A DNA stretch of 64,000 nucleotides from Bifidobacterium panos (GCF_012932445.1 NZ_JAAIIJ010000024.1:1-64000), one strand, 5' to 3'. Counted from the first letter of the stretch, positions 53,892-62,144 are shown. Program-made: numbers and translations. The notes: generated by a model from the sequence alone, not told the origin.

Positions 53892-55049
53892 CTAGCGCAA
53901 TAGCCAGTCGCGGGCGCTGCTGACGGGAACCCCCTTGGAAACATAGCTATCCGCCACGCGCGAAACCACATGCCGGCGCTCCGACGGCACCCCCAGTTCG
54001 TCACCGATGGCGCGCAAGTGCTTGGCGAATCTGTCGTGATAGGTTTCGCTCGATTTGATCTCCACAAGCATCGGCTCCCGGGGGCGCGATTCGTCAATCA
54101 GATCGATTTCGCGGCCGCTGGCGTCGCGATAAAAACACAAACGTGGCTCCTGCGTCTGATTGAAGTAATCCTTCAACGTTTCGCCGATGATGAGATTCTC
54201 ATACACGGCACCGAGATGCTCGGAAAGCAGCAGCTCCTCCAAGCTGGTTATTCCCAGCAAATAGCACAGCAACCCCGTATCGTAAAAATACAGCTTCGGG
54301 GTTTTCGTCAGGCGCGTGCGCGCACTGCTGTGATAGGGCATCAGCTCGAAAGCCACATAGCTCGACTCGAGAATCGACAGCCACGATTTCGCGGTGAGCG
54401 GGCTGATGTCCGCGTCGTTGGCAAGGTTGCTGTAGTTGGTGAGATTGCCGACGTTCAGGGCGCACAGTTCCAGAAATTTCCTGAAGCTTGCGAGGTTGCG
54501 CACATCAAGATAATCGGACACATCGCGTTGCACATACGTTTCGACGTAGTTCGAGAACAGCAGATGTTCCGGGAGCCCCGTGTCGTACAGGCGCGGGAAG
54601 CCGCCGGAGAACATGAACTCATCGGCCGTCAGGGTGGGTTTCGCCTGTAACGCCTCTTTGAAGGAGAGCGGCAACAGTTTGAGCAGACCGACGCGGCCGG
54701 CCAGCGATTGGGTGATGTTCTTGAGCAACAGGAAGTTCTGCGAGCCGGAAAGAATATATTGCCCCGGCTTGTTGTTGGCGTCGGAGACGACCTGTATCTC
54801 GGAGAACAGTTCCGGCACATGTTGCGCCTCGTCGATGATGAGTTTCGCCGGTCGGTTCCTGATGAAGCCGACCGGATCCTCCTGGGCGAGCCGGCGCACT
54901 TGCTCGCTTTCGAGATTGATGTATTCGTAGTCGGGGAACGCATGCCTGACCAGGGTCGATTTGCCGCTCTGCCTCGGGCCGGTGACGGACACCACGGGAA
55001 ACCAGGTCGCTAGTTTTTGGGCTTGGTCGATTAATGTTCTGGGTATCAT
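53892..55049 (-). CDS. AAA_14/DUF4143 ATPase, copy 3
   Basis: This 385-residue protein has Walker A GPRQSGKS at 24-31, Walker B KLIIDEAQ, the sensor-like YILSGSQNFLLL and a DUF4143 domain with Asp316-x13-Glu330-Ile-Lys332 (VEIKSS), the PD-(D/E)xK nuclease-fold signature. Function unknown. The ATG at 55049 is best spaced from AGGAG; a GTG three bases further up is too close. Five 23-bp iterons start 15 bases upstream of the start codon. Its final codons are part of a 21-bp repeat also present at the end of the MscS gene. Confidence 0.9.
   Translation of the reverse strand: MIPRTLIDQAQKLATWFPVVSVTGPRQSGKSTLVRHAFPDYEYINLESEQVRRLAQEDPVGFIRNRPAKLIIDEAQHVPELFSEIQVVSDANNKPGQYILSGSQNFLLLKNITQSLAGRVGLLKLLPLSFKEALQAKPTLTADEFMFSGGFPRLYDTGLPEHLLFSNYVETYVQRDVSDYLDVRNLASFRKFLELCALNVGNLTNYSNLANDADISPLTAKSWLSILESSYVAFELMPYHSSARTRLTKTPKLYFYDTGLLCYLLGITSLEELLLSEHLGAVYENLIIGETLKDYFNQTQEPRLCFYRDASGREIDLIDESRPREPMLVEIKSSETYHDRFAKHLRAIGDELGVPSERRHVVSRVADSYVSKGVPVSSARDWLLR
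53894..53914. repeat. 21-bp direct repeat, right copy
   Basis: Identical to 53070-53090. Here it encodes the last six residues and the stop codon of DUF4143 copy 3 on the minus strand, immediately after the toxin gene. Recombination between the two copies would delete the toxin-antitoxin pair and leave the ATPase gene intact. Confidence 0.95.
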
Positions 55050-55064
55050 CACCGCTCCTGAAAT

Positions 55065-55174
55065 CCGATAATCCTATAGTTGCTTTTCCGATAATCCTAT
55101 AGTAGGAAATCCGATAATCCTATAGTAGCGATTCCGATAATCTTATAGTAGGAAATCCGATAATCCTATAGTAG
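55065..55174. repeat. Five copies of a 23-bp iteron upstream of DUF4143 copy 3
   Basis: The core CCGATAATCCTATAGTAG (18 bases) recurs at 55065, 55088, 55111, 55134 and 55157, always 23 bp apart, with 5-base spacers CTTTT, GAAAT, CGATT and GAAAT. Copy 1 ends in TTG and copy 4 has one C-to-T change. The core includes CTATAG. It lies immediately ahead of the ribosome-binding site of the ATPase gene, so protein binding would block its expression. Confidence 0.95.
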
Positions 55175-55218
55175 GAGCTGTTGCGGGTATGGATCGATGG
55201 CGCGAAACCCAGCGAGCG

Positions 55219-56331
55219 CTAGCGCAGGACGCCTTCGATGAGGCGGGTGATGAGGGCGGCGTAGGAGATGCCGGCGGCCTCCCATGCCTTGGGATACAGG
55301 GAGATGGGGGTGAAGCCGGGCATGGTGTTGATCTCGTTGACCATCACGGTGCCGCTGGGCGTGACGAAGGTGTCGACGCGGCTCAGTCCGGCGCCGTCCA
55401 CCGCCACGAACGCGCGGCGGGCCACTTCGCGCACCCGCTCAAGCGTTTCGGCCGGCAAGTTGGCCGGCACCTCCACATGCGAGGCGGAGGAATCAAGGTA
55501 TTTGGAATCGAAGTCGTAGAACTGGTCGTCGCCCGTCTCGCGACGGTCGAGCACGATCTCGCCGGGCTGGCTGACCTGCGGCTCGTCGCCCTCGCCGGGG
55601 CGCAACACGGCGCACTCGATTTCGCGCGCATCGATACCCTGCTCGATAAGCACTTTCCAATCGTGCTTGCCGGCCTTCTCGATGGCCTCACCGAGCGCCG
55701 CGGGCTGCTCCACCTTGGTGACGCCGAAGCTGGAGCCGCTGCGCGACGGCTTGACGAACAGCGGGTATTGCAGACCGGCCTGTTCGACTTGTTCGAGCGC
55801 TTCGGCGGCGGAAATTCGGCGCGCGTCCACCATCACGCCGGGCGCGGTGGGAATGCCGGCCGCGTTCAACAGCACCTTGGTGTAATGCTTGTCCATGCAG
55901 GCGGCGGAGGCGAGCACGCCGCAACCGACGTACGGCACGCCCATCATCTCCAGCAAACCCTGCACGGTGCCATCCTCGCCATACATGCCGTGCAACACGG
56001 GGAATACGGCGTCCACATGGCCGAGCGGCGCGATATTGGTGGGGTTGTGCGGGTCGGCTGCGAAGAAGCCGTCCTTGCCGAGTGAGACGTCCAGCATCAC
56101 CGGGCGCGAGGTGGCAGTGACGGTGACTTCGGGCATTGCTTCGCCGCTCAGGTTCGCGTTGCGCGGGTCGGGGCCGTCGACAATCCACTGGCCGGTTTTG
56201 GTGATGCCGATGGGCAGCACGTCGAACCGCTCGGCGTCAATCGCATTCAGCACGCCGGCTGCGGACACGCAGGAGATCGGGTGTTCGTCGGCGCGGCCGC
56301 CATACAGCACCGCAATGCGCTTCTTGGTCAT
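55219..56331 (-). CDS. ddl: D-alanine--D-alanine ligase
   Basis: This 370-residue ATP-grasp enzyme makes D-Ala-D-Ala for the peptidoglycan stem peptide. The N-terminus IAVLYGGRADEHPISCVSA, the LHGMYGEDGTVQGLLEMMGVPYVGCGV substrate loop, FVKPSRSGSSFGVTKV ATP-grasp loop and the C-terminal NEINTMPGFTPISLYPKAW are all conserved. It sits downstream of gpsA in the same orientation (72-base gap) with murA close by, a cell-envelope precursor cluster. Confidence 0.95.
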   Translation of the reverse strand: MTKKRIAVLYGGRADEHPISCVSAAGVLNAIDAERFDVLPIGITKTGQWIVDGPDPRNANLSGEAMPEVTVTATSRPVMLDVSLGKDGFFAADPHNPTNIAPLGHVDAVFPVLHGMYGEDGTVQGLLEMMGVPYVGCGVLASAACMDKHYTKVLLNAAGIPTAPGVMVDARRISAAEALEQVEQAGLQYPLFVKPSRSGSSFGVTKVEQPAALGEAIEKAGKHDWKVLIEQGIDAREIECAVLRPGEGDEPQVSQPGEIVLDRRETGDDQFYDFDSKYLDSSASHVEVPANLPAETLERVREVARRAFVAVDGAGLSRVDTFVTPSGTVMVNEINTMPGFTPISLYPKAWEAAGISYAALITRLIEGVLR

Positions 56332-56403
56332 GACTGCTCCCTCTTGCTCTCAGCCGGCTTTGTTGTGTTGGGTTGTGTTGGGTTTGTCTTGGCTTGTGTT
56401 GGG

Positions 56404-57399
56404 TTATTCGACGGTGATGTCGCTGCCGAACAGTTGCGCGAGCATATCCGCACAGGAGATGCCCTCCTCAAGCACGCGGTTCATGGCCGAAGCCAGCGGC
56501 GTGGGCACGCCGTACCGCTCGCCGAGCGCGACCACAGCCGCTGTGGTGGGCACGCCTTCGGCCACGCCGTTGCTTGCCTTGGTGGCTTCGTCCTTGCTCA
56601 TGCCCTTGCCCAGATTCGCGCCAAATGTGTAGTTGCGGCTCAACGGCGAGCCGCAGGTGGCGATCAGGTCGCCCACGCCAGCGAGCCCCGCGAAGGTCTT
56701 CGGATTCGCGCCGGCCGCTTCGCCCAAAGCGGTGAGTTCGGCCAAGCCGCGCGTCTCGATCATGGCGGCGGTGTTTTCGCCGTACCCCGCGCCGCGTGCC
56801 ATGCCGACGGCGAGCGCCACCACGTTCTTCAGGCTGCCGCACATCTCCAAGCCGATGACATCGGTGGTGACGAAGGCCTTGAAATAGTTGGTGGTGCAAG
56901 CGCGCGCGACCTTCTTGGCATTGTCGATATCCTCGCAGGCGACCACGGTGGCGGCGGGCTGCTCCTGGGCGATTTCCTTGCTGAGGTTCGGCCCGGACAC
57001 GGCGGCGAAATGGCTGGCGTCAAGACCCAGCGATTCGCACACGACCTCGTCCATGCGCTTGTTGGTGTTGCGTTCGATGCCTTTCATCAGGCTCACGACT
57101 ATGGCGTTCGGGGGGATCAGCCCGTTGAACGGTTCGAGGGCGACGCGCGCGAACTGGGCGGCGATGGCCACCACGACGATCTCGGCACCCCGCACGGCTT
57201 CGGCGCGATCGCCCGTAGCCGTCATGTTCGCGGGCAGTTGCTCGACAACGGGCAGGCGCACCTCATTGCAGTGGCGGTCACGAATGCCTTCGACGATCTC
57301 CGGTTCGATGGCCCACATCGTCACGTCGTTGCCTGCGTCGGCCAGTACTTTGCCGAAAGCGGTACCCCATGCTCCGGCGCCTAGAACTGTAATATTCAT
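56404..57399 (-). CDS. gpsA: Glycerol-3-phosphate dehydrogenase [NAD(P)+]
   Basis: The 331-residue enzyme reduces dihydroxyacetone phosphate to sn-glycerol 3-phosphate for phospholipid synthesis. The Rossmann motif ITVLGAGAWGTAFG is at the N-terminus, followed by the SLMKGIE and SGPNLSKEIA motifs and KNVVALAVGMARGAGYGENT with the catalytic Lys. The ATG at 57399 has GGAGG 7 bases upstream. That start overlaps the stop codon of a 46-codon upstream ORF (ATGA) that mimics the GpsA N-terminus. Confidence 0.95.
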   Translation of the reverse strand: MNITVLGAGAWGTAFGKVLADAGNDVTMWAIEPEIVEGIRDRHCNEVRLPVVEQLPANMTATGDRAEAVRGAEIVVVAIAAQFARVALEPFNGLIPPNAIVVSLMKGIERNTNKRMDEVVCESLGLDASHFAAVSGPNLSKEIAQEQPAATVVACEDIDNAKKVARACTTNYFKAFVTTDVIGLEMCGSLKNVVALAVGMARGAGYGENTAAMIETRGLAELTALGEAAGANPKTFAGLAGVGDLIATCGSPLSRNYTFGANLGKGMSKDEATKASNGVAEGVPTTAAVVALGERYGVPTPLASAMNRVLEEGISCADMLAQLFGSDITVE

Positions 57400-57536
57400 C
57401 GGCACGCCTCCACATGGGGTGCTGTCACATTACCTCGCGGCTGCCGCCGCTCGGCGTCGCCTACAAACAGCCCACCGGGCTGTTTGCCTAACGGCGCCGC
57501 CCCTGCTCCAGCGCCCAAAACCGTAACGTTAACCAT
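57396..57536 (-). pseudogene. 46-codon gpsA-like leader ORF, partial duplication of the gpsA 5' end
   Basis: The ORF begins MVNVTVLGAGAGAAP, almost the GpsA N-terminus (MNITVLGAGAWGTAF), then runs into unrelated Arg/Pro-rich sequence and stops at a TGA overlapping the gpsA ATG. It has an excellent ribosome-binding site (AGGAGGT, 8 bases ahead). The sequence upstream of both starts is also similar (ACTGCCGCCGCTCGG at 57554 region and GCTGCCGCCGCTCGG at 57440 region), which points to a short segmental duplication. It may be dead or may act as a translated leader coupled to gpsA. Confidence 0.65.
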
Positions 57537-57644
57537 TCACGCGACCTCCTGTACCTCACGACTGCCGCCGCTCGGTGTCACTTACAACGGATAAGCATGC
57601 TCGCCGTTATATATTTATTCTCTTTGCTTGCGCTGTTGTTAATG

Positions 57645-58550
57645 CTACTGCACGACACGCTGCATTGTGCGGTAATCCCAATAGCCAGCCGGGGCCTCAA
57701 TGCCTCGAATCTCGGCCATAATCTCGGTCATGCGCACACGAATCCGCCGCGTCAGCTCGTCCGCAGCCTCGTCAGGGGGCCATTCACCCCATGATTCGCC
57801 ACCCTCAAGCAGGTCGGAATAATCAAGCCGGGCGTCGTAGCACATCACCACGTTCTTGCGCGGCCACGGCCACCAATGGTTGATGCTGGCCGCGCCCCAC
57901 GTCACGGCGCAATACAGCGGCACCTGCTCGCCCAAGCGGCGCGAGGATTCGAGCGCGATCATGCCCACGCCGTTCTTCATGCTCATCGGCCACTTCTGCG
58001 GGTCGCGCGTCACTGTGCCCTCGGGCCACACCGTCAGGGGCCGCCCGGAGGTGAGAATGTCGACCGATGTCTCTTCAATGGCGCGCGCTTTGCCGCTGCG
58101 ACGTTCGACTGGCTGCATGCCGACCAGCTGGAACCATTTGCCGATCAGCGGCCACGATGCCATCTCCGCCTTGGCCATGTAGCGCGGGCGGCGGCCCTGG
58201 TGGAACAGCGCCATCATCGGGATGAACACGTCGTACATGGTCACATGCGTGGCGGCGGTGATGAACGGGCCGGTTTCAGGGATGTTCTCGATGCCCCACG
58301 CGCGCACTTTGCTACGCGTACGCACCACGCGGTCGCAACCGGTGAGCAAGCGCCGGGTGGCTTTGGGGTTCTGCGCCGCGATTTCGGCCTCATTGGCCTG
58401 GCGAGGGTCGCAGGGGAAATCGTGGGTGATGTCGACGAGATGATGCCGCTTCGCAAGACGCGCGACCTGTTCGTCGCTCAATGCTTCGACCGCCGAGCGC
58501 GGCGAGGGCTTTCCTTTGGATACCATGCTTCCCATTGTGCCCCACAGCAT
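57645..58550 (-). CDS. plsC: 1-acyl-sn-glycerol-3-phosphate acyltransferase-like protein
   Basis: This roughly 300-residue PlsC-family acyltransferase makes phosphatidic acid. The catalytic HVTMYD (H-x4-D) is in FITAATHVTMYDVFI and the substrate motif is PEGT in LTVWPEGTVTRDP. It lacks an obvious N-terminal membrane helix but has hydrophobic faces. It precedes gpsA in the same orientation, so glycerol-3-phosphate formation and acylation are linked. The start could be 58550 or an internal ATG at 58526. Confidence 0.85.
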   Translation of the reverse strand: MLWGTMGSMVSKGKPSPRSAVEALSDEQVARLAKRHHLVDITHDFPCDPRQANEAEIAAQNPKATRRLLTGCDRVVRTRSKVRAWGIENIPETGPFITAATHVTMYDVFIPMMALFHQGRRPRYMAKAEMASWPLIGKWFQLVGMQPVERRSGKARAIEETSVDILTSGRPLTVWPEGTVTRDPQKWPMSMKNGVGMIALESSRRLGEQVPLYCAVTWGAASINHWWPWPRKNVVMCYDARLDYSDLLEGGESWGEWPPDEAADELTRRIRVRMTEIMAEIRGIEAPAGYWDYRTMQRVVQ

Positions 58551-58586
58551 GCCCGAGGGCTCGTGGGGACCATTCGTAAGTATCCG

Positions 58587-59912
58587 TCAGTCGAAGTTGG
58601 CACCGAGCGCGGCGAGTTTGCCTCGGAAGTCGGCGTAACCGCGGTCGATCAGCGAAATGCCATGCACATTGGAAGGCCCTTCGGCTGCGAGCGCGGCGAT
58701 CAGGTGACTGAAGCCGCCACGCAAATCCGGCACGTCGATGTCGCGTCCCGTCAGGGGAGTCGGCCCGAAAATCACAGCGGAATGCTTGTAGTTGCGCTGC
58801 TGGAAGCGACATGGCAGGGAGCCGAGGCACTCGCGGTACAGCTGCACCGTCGCACCCATCTGAACCAGCGGCTTGGTGAAACCGAAACGATTCTCATACA
58901 CCGTCTCGTGCACAATCGACAAACCCTTGGCCTGAGTGAGCGCCACCACCAACGGCTGTTGCCAGTCGGTCATGAAACCAGGGTGCACATCCGTTTCGAT
59001 GGCCACCGGCTTCAAGTCGCCGCCCGGATGCCAGAAGCGGATGCCCGCGTCGGTGATGTCGAACTCGCCGCCAATCTTGCGGAACACATTCAGGAAGGTC
59101 ATCATCTCGGGCTGCGTGGCACCCTTGACGAAAATATCACCGTGCGTGGCGAGCGCCGCCGAAGCCCAGGAAGCGGCTTCAATGCGGTCGGTGAGCGCGG
59201 TGTGCGAATAACCCTTCAACGACTTGACGCCCTCGATGCGGAACGTGCGATCCACATCCACGGAAATGATCGCGCCCATCTTCTGCAGCACGGCCACCAG
59301 ATCCATGATCTCCGGCTCGGTGGCGGCACCCGACAGCTCGGTTTTGCCTTCGGCCAGAACAGCCGCGAGCAACGTCTGCTCGGTAGCACCGACGGACGGG
59401 TACGGCAGGTGGATTTTCGCGCCGTGCAAGCCGTTCGGAGCGGTGATGTGAATGCCGTCCTTATGTTCCTTATTCACGTCCGCGCCGAGCTTGCGCAACG
59501 TCTCCAAGTGGAAGTCGATTGGCCGACCGCCGATGTTGCAACCACCCAAAGCCGGGATGAACGCCTCACCCAAGCGGTGCAGCAGCGGGCCGGAGAACAG
59601 GATCGGGATGCGCGAGGAACCGGACAGGGTGTCCACGTCGGCCACGTCCGCGAGCTTGACGTTCGTGGCATCAATGGTGACCACACCCCCGTCGCCGTCG
59701 ACGTCCACGCTCACGCCGTGCAATCGCAGCAAATCGGACACCACATGCACGTCACGAATCTCAGGAACGTTTCTTAAGACGCTGACGCCGGGCGCAAGCA
59801 GCGCCGCCACCATCGCCTTGGAGACGAAGTTCTTCGCGCCGCGCACCTTGATGGTGCCCTGCAACGGCCGGCCGCCCTCGACATGCAGCACATCGTTTTT
59901 GTCTTCAGCCAC
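58587..59912 (-). CDS. murA: UDP-N-acetylglucosamine 1-carboxyvinyltransferase
   Basis: This 441-residue enzyme performs the first committed step of peptidoglycan synthesis with phosphoenolpyruvate. Conserved pieces are the GAKN at the N-terminus (IKVRGAKNFVSKAMVA), the active-site Cys loop ALGGCNIGGRPID, and the RGGFSHLIAALAA segment. The Cys means that fosfomycin sensitivity is possible. I use the GTG at 59912 with GAGGAG 6 bases upstream; the open frame extends 34 codons further without a matching start. The plsC gene follows after 36 bases. Confidence 0.93.
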   Translation of the reverse strand: MAEDKNDVLHVEGGRPLQGTIKVRGAKNFVSKAMVAALLAPGVSVLRNVPEIRDVHVVSDLLRLHGVSVDVDGDGGVVTIDATNVKLADVADVDTLSGSSRIPILFSGPLLHRLGEAFIPALGGCNIGGRPIDFHLETLRKLGADVNKEHKDGIHITAPNGLHGAKIHLPYPSVGATEQTLLAAVLAEGKTELSGAATEPEIMDLVAVLQKMGAIISVDVDRTFRIEGVKSLKGYSHTALTDRIEAASWASAALATHGDIFVKGATQPEMMTFLNVFRKIGGEFDITDAGIRFWHPGGDLKPVAIETDVHPGFMTDWQQPLVVALTQAKGLSIVHETVYENRFGFTKPLVQMGATVQLYRECLGSLPCRFQQRNYKHSAVIFGPTPLTGRDIDVPDLRGGFSHLIAALAAEGPSNVHGISLIDRGYADFRGKLAALGANFD

Positions 59913-60020
59913 GATTCGCTCCTCGTTTCTCCTCACGCAACACACTGCATTCCAGTTTGCCATATACCATGTGCGAACAGCGTGAAAGCGTGAATACGGG
60001 CACAAGCAGCCCATCGCCGC

Positions 60021-60713
60021 TCACACCGCGCCGAGCAGTCCGCCGAACAGCACCACCAGCAATCCCGCCACTTCAAATACGAAAAACAGAATGAAGGAAA
60101 CCCAGCTGCGCGTGAGCACATTCAGCGGCGAATCCTTCTTAATCACCACCAGCAGCCCCACCCACACGACGGCGAACACGGCCAGGGCGAACCCGGCGGC
60201 GATAATGCCGAGATTCGCGGCGTTGGCCACGGTGGACGAGTCGCCGTACATCACGTAGGTGACGTACCAAAAGTTGAGATTCAGCAGCGACAGCCCGGCG
60301 ATGAGCTGTTCAAAGGCGAAGGCGAAGGCGAACAGGATGCGCCACAGCCAGCGCTTGGAATCGACCGCCGCCATCCCCAGGCAGGTGAACGCGATCAGCG
60401 TGGCCGCCCACGAGAGGAATGCCATGCCCTGCGGGGTGAAGGCGCTGAAGAACTCGACCACTTGCGCGGTGTGGTGCGCCGCGAGCAAACGCCCCAGCCA
60501 ATACGGGGCAATGGCCGCCACGAGCACGCCGAGGAAATAGGCCACCCAGTGCAGTGGGCGCGAACGACGCCGCTCGATGTCGGCCAGCGACAAATCGGTG
60601 TCGGCGATGGTGGCCTGAGGATGCTTGGACACCTCCACGACTTCGACTTTGCCGTCGATGGCCTCCCCCGCCTCGTTGCCAGAGCGCCCGCTCAAGCGTG
60701 CATCGCCTACCAT
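60021..60713 (-). CDS. Conserved polytopic membrane protein, unknown function
   Basis: This 230-residue protein has an N-terminal soluble region of about 55 residues (Glu/Asp/Arg-rich) and five or six hydrophobic helices (WVAYFLGVLVAAIAPYWLG, FLSWAATLIAFTCLGMAAV, ILFAFAFAFEQLIAGLSLL, LGIIAAGFALAVFAVVWVGLLVV, WVSFILFFVFEVAGLLVVLFGG). No family is recognised. It is upstream of murA in the same orientation with about 110 bases between them. Confidence 0.7.
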   Translation of the reverse strand: MVGDARLSGRSGNEAGEAIDGKVEVVEVSKHPQATIADTDLSLADIERRRSRPLHWVAYFLGVLVAAIAPYWLGRLLAAHHTAQVVEFFSAFTPQGMAFLSWAATLIAFTCLGMAAVDSKRWLWRILFAFAFAFEQLIAGLSLLNLNFWYVTYVMYGDSSTVANAANLGIIAAGFALAVFAVVWVGLLVVIKKDSPLNVLTRSWVSFILFFVFEVAGLLVVLFGGLLGAV

Positions 60714-60990
60714 GCCACCCCCAAGATATCTTAATGATCTACGAGCTCTAGCTCATAGTAACGCTAAATGAATCAAGGGAGATTCCAACACGAGCCTGTC
60801 AGCCATAACAAAACGCATCGAATCGCGGGACGCGTTTAATGTGAATAGGATGATGTATCTCAGATTATGACACAAGCCGCTTGCGGAAGATGCTCGGCGG
60901 AGACTACGATGAAAATCAAGATCGGCGATAAAAATACCACGGGTGTTTTTCCCCGCAAGGGGATAGCCGATCTTAAATCTTCAATCTTCC

Positions 60991-61686
60991 CTAGCTTTCC
61001 TCGTCAATCTGTTCTCTGCCCCATGGATACCACACTTCGGCGGCCATCTTCGGCTGGATGAACCTGTTGTAATGCCCGCTTTTGAGACCATTCGAGAGTA
61101 TATGCCTTTGAATGGCCCACAGTCCGTAGTCGGCCACCTGGAGCCCCGCGCTGGAATTGGAATCCCAGATATGCGGAACCACATGCACCTGCCCTCGGTC
61201 GAACTGCGCGCACACGTCACGCACGGCATCCCTCACTGCCCTCTCTCGACTGCTCAGGTTGATCTTGGCCACCACCAGATGCACGACAATCCGGTTCTTT
61301 CCGTCCCAAAGTTCGCGGATCAGATCGCCCGTATGGCTGTACAAGGTCCATTTGTACAGCCAGAGTTTGCCTCTTGCTTGGAGGTATGGATACGCCCTCT
61401 GTTTCGCCATGAACGTGGCGTAGAACCGCACATCCATGTTGCCTATGCACTCGAAGAAGCATTGCTTGGTGTCATTGCTGTCATGGGAGGCATGGAAGCC
61501 ACTCTGCACTCCCTGTCGCGAAGCTCGGGCGCGCAGCACCTTCATGTACTCGGCGCCATGCTCACCCTCGAACACGGCGCTACCGAACGCGAAGTACGGT
61601 TTGCTGTCCGGATCGTAGTCCGGCGTTCCCGTTTCGTCGAGAAAACACCAGTACTCATGATCCGGGTCGTTGAAATCGGTCTCCAT
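60991..61686 (-). CDS. DUF3800 family protein
   Basis: The 231-residue protein begins with CFLDETGTPDYDPDSKPYFAFGSAVF and has a C-terminal QVADYGLWAIQRHI, the acidic motifs of DUF3800, a family with an RNase H-like fold. DUF3800 genes are frequent in accessory and mobile regions, and some are associated with phage defence, but the function is unproven. It stands alone with an ATG lacking a clear ribosome-binding site. The surrounding 200-base gaps on both sides support a recent insertion next to tRNA-Gly. Confidence 0.8.
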   Translation of the reverse strand: METDFNDPDHEYWCFLDETGTPDYDPDSKPYFAFGSAVFEGEHGAEYMKVLRARASRQGVQSGFHASHDSNDTKQCFFECIGNMDVRFYATFMAKQRAYPYLQARGKLWLYKWTLYSHTGDLIRELWDGKNRIVVHLVVAKINLSSRERAVRDAVRDVCAQFDRGQVHVVPHIWDSNSSAGLQVADYGLWAIQRHILSNGLKSGHYNRFIQPKMAAEVWYPWGREQIDEES

Positions 61687-61846
61687 GGAATTATCGTCCG
61701 TTTCCTTTTGTTTCCTGCTCGTTGTTCCCTCGCTGGTTCCGTCCGGTCGAGATCGCTTTATAGGTCACTCTATCGTGTTCAGAATAGGGCATGATTGCGC
61801 AAAAACTTGCAACGACGGAACATCGCGAGCGCCGATGAAAAAGCCG

Positions 61847-61872
61847 AAAAACCCTGCAAATGCTTGGGTTTT
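61847..61872 (-). terminator. Terminator of tRNA-Gly
   Basis: AAAACCC (61847-61853) pairs with GGGTTTT (61866-61872) with a 12-base loop, giving AAAACCC...GGGTTTTTCGGC on the minus strand behind the tRNA. The stem is short but the T-run is in the right place. Confidence 0.7.
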
Positions 61873-61887
61873 CCAGCTGTTGTTTGA

Positions 61888-61961
61888 TGGAGCGGACGAC
61901 GGGAATCGAACCCGCGTAATCAGTTTGGAAGACTGAGGCTCTACCATTGAGCTACGTCCGC
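61888..61961 (-). tRNA. tRNA-Gly (anticodon TCC)
   Basis: Acceptor arms GCGGACG (minus strand) and CGTCCGC pair perfectly. The D-arm contains AGCTCAATGGTAGAGC, the anticodon loop is TTCCAAA (TCC), and the T-arm is GGGTTCGATTCCC. The terminal TCCA (discriminator T and CCA) is encoded. Confidence 0.95.
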
Positions 61962-62044
61962 GTGACCGCCGTGCGCCGGCGCGGCCGGTGCAACGAAAGC
62001 CGTGTGCCATTATACACATGGGCCGGGCCGCGCACCCCGGCACA

Positions 62045-62135
62045 TTCCCATGGCGCGGTGTTCTCCCGGTGGCGCGGTGCCGCAAAACGTTGCAATTCCA
62101 ACAACACCGCGCCATGGGAACACCGCGCCATGGGA
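62045..62135. repeat. 18-bp inverted repeat with a 16-bp tandem copy
   Basis: TTCCCATGGCGCGGTGTT (62045-62062) and AACACCGCGCCATGGGAA (62103-62120) are perfect inverses. ACACCGCGCCATGGGA is then repeated in tandem at 62104-62119 and 62120-62135. The structure ends 10 bases before the stop codon of the sugar transporter gene, so it may be its terminator with a duplicated arm. Confidence 0.85.
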
Positions 62136-62144
62136 GCTGGGTGG

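Noticed and set aside
57876-59777. A 633-codon frame opposite plsC and murA
   Set aside because: It crosses two intact genes on the other strand and their intergenic gap, with no ribosome-binding site or domain.
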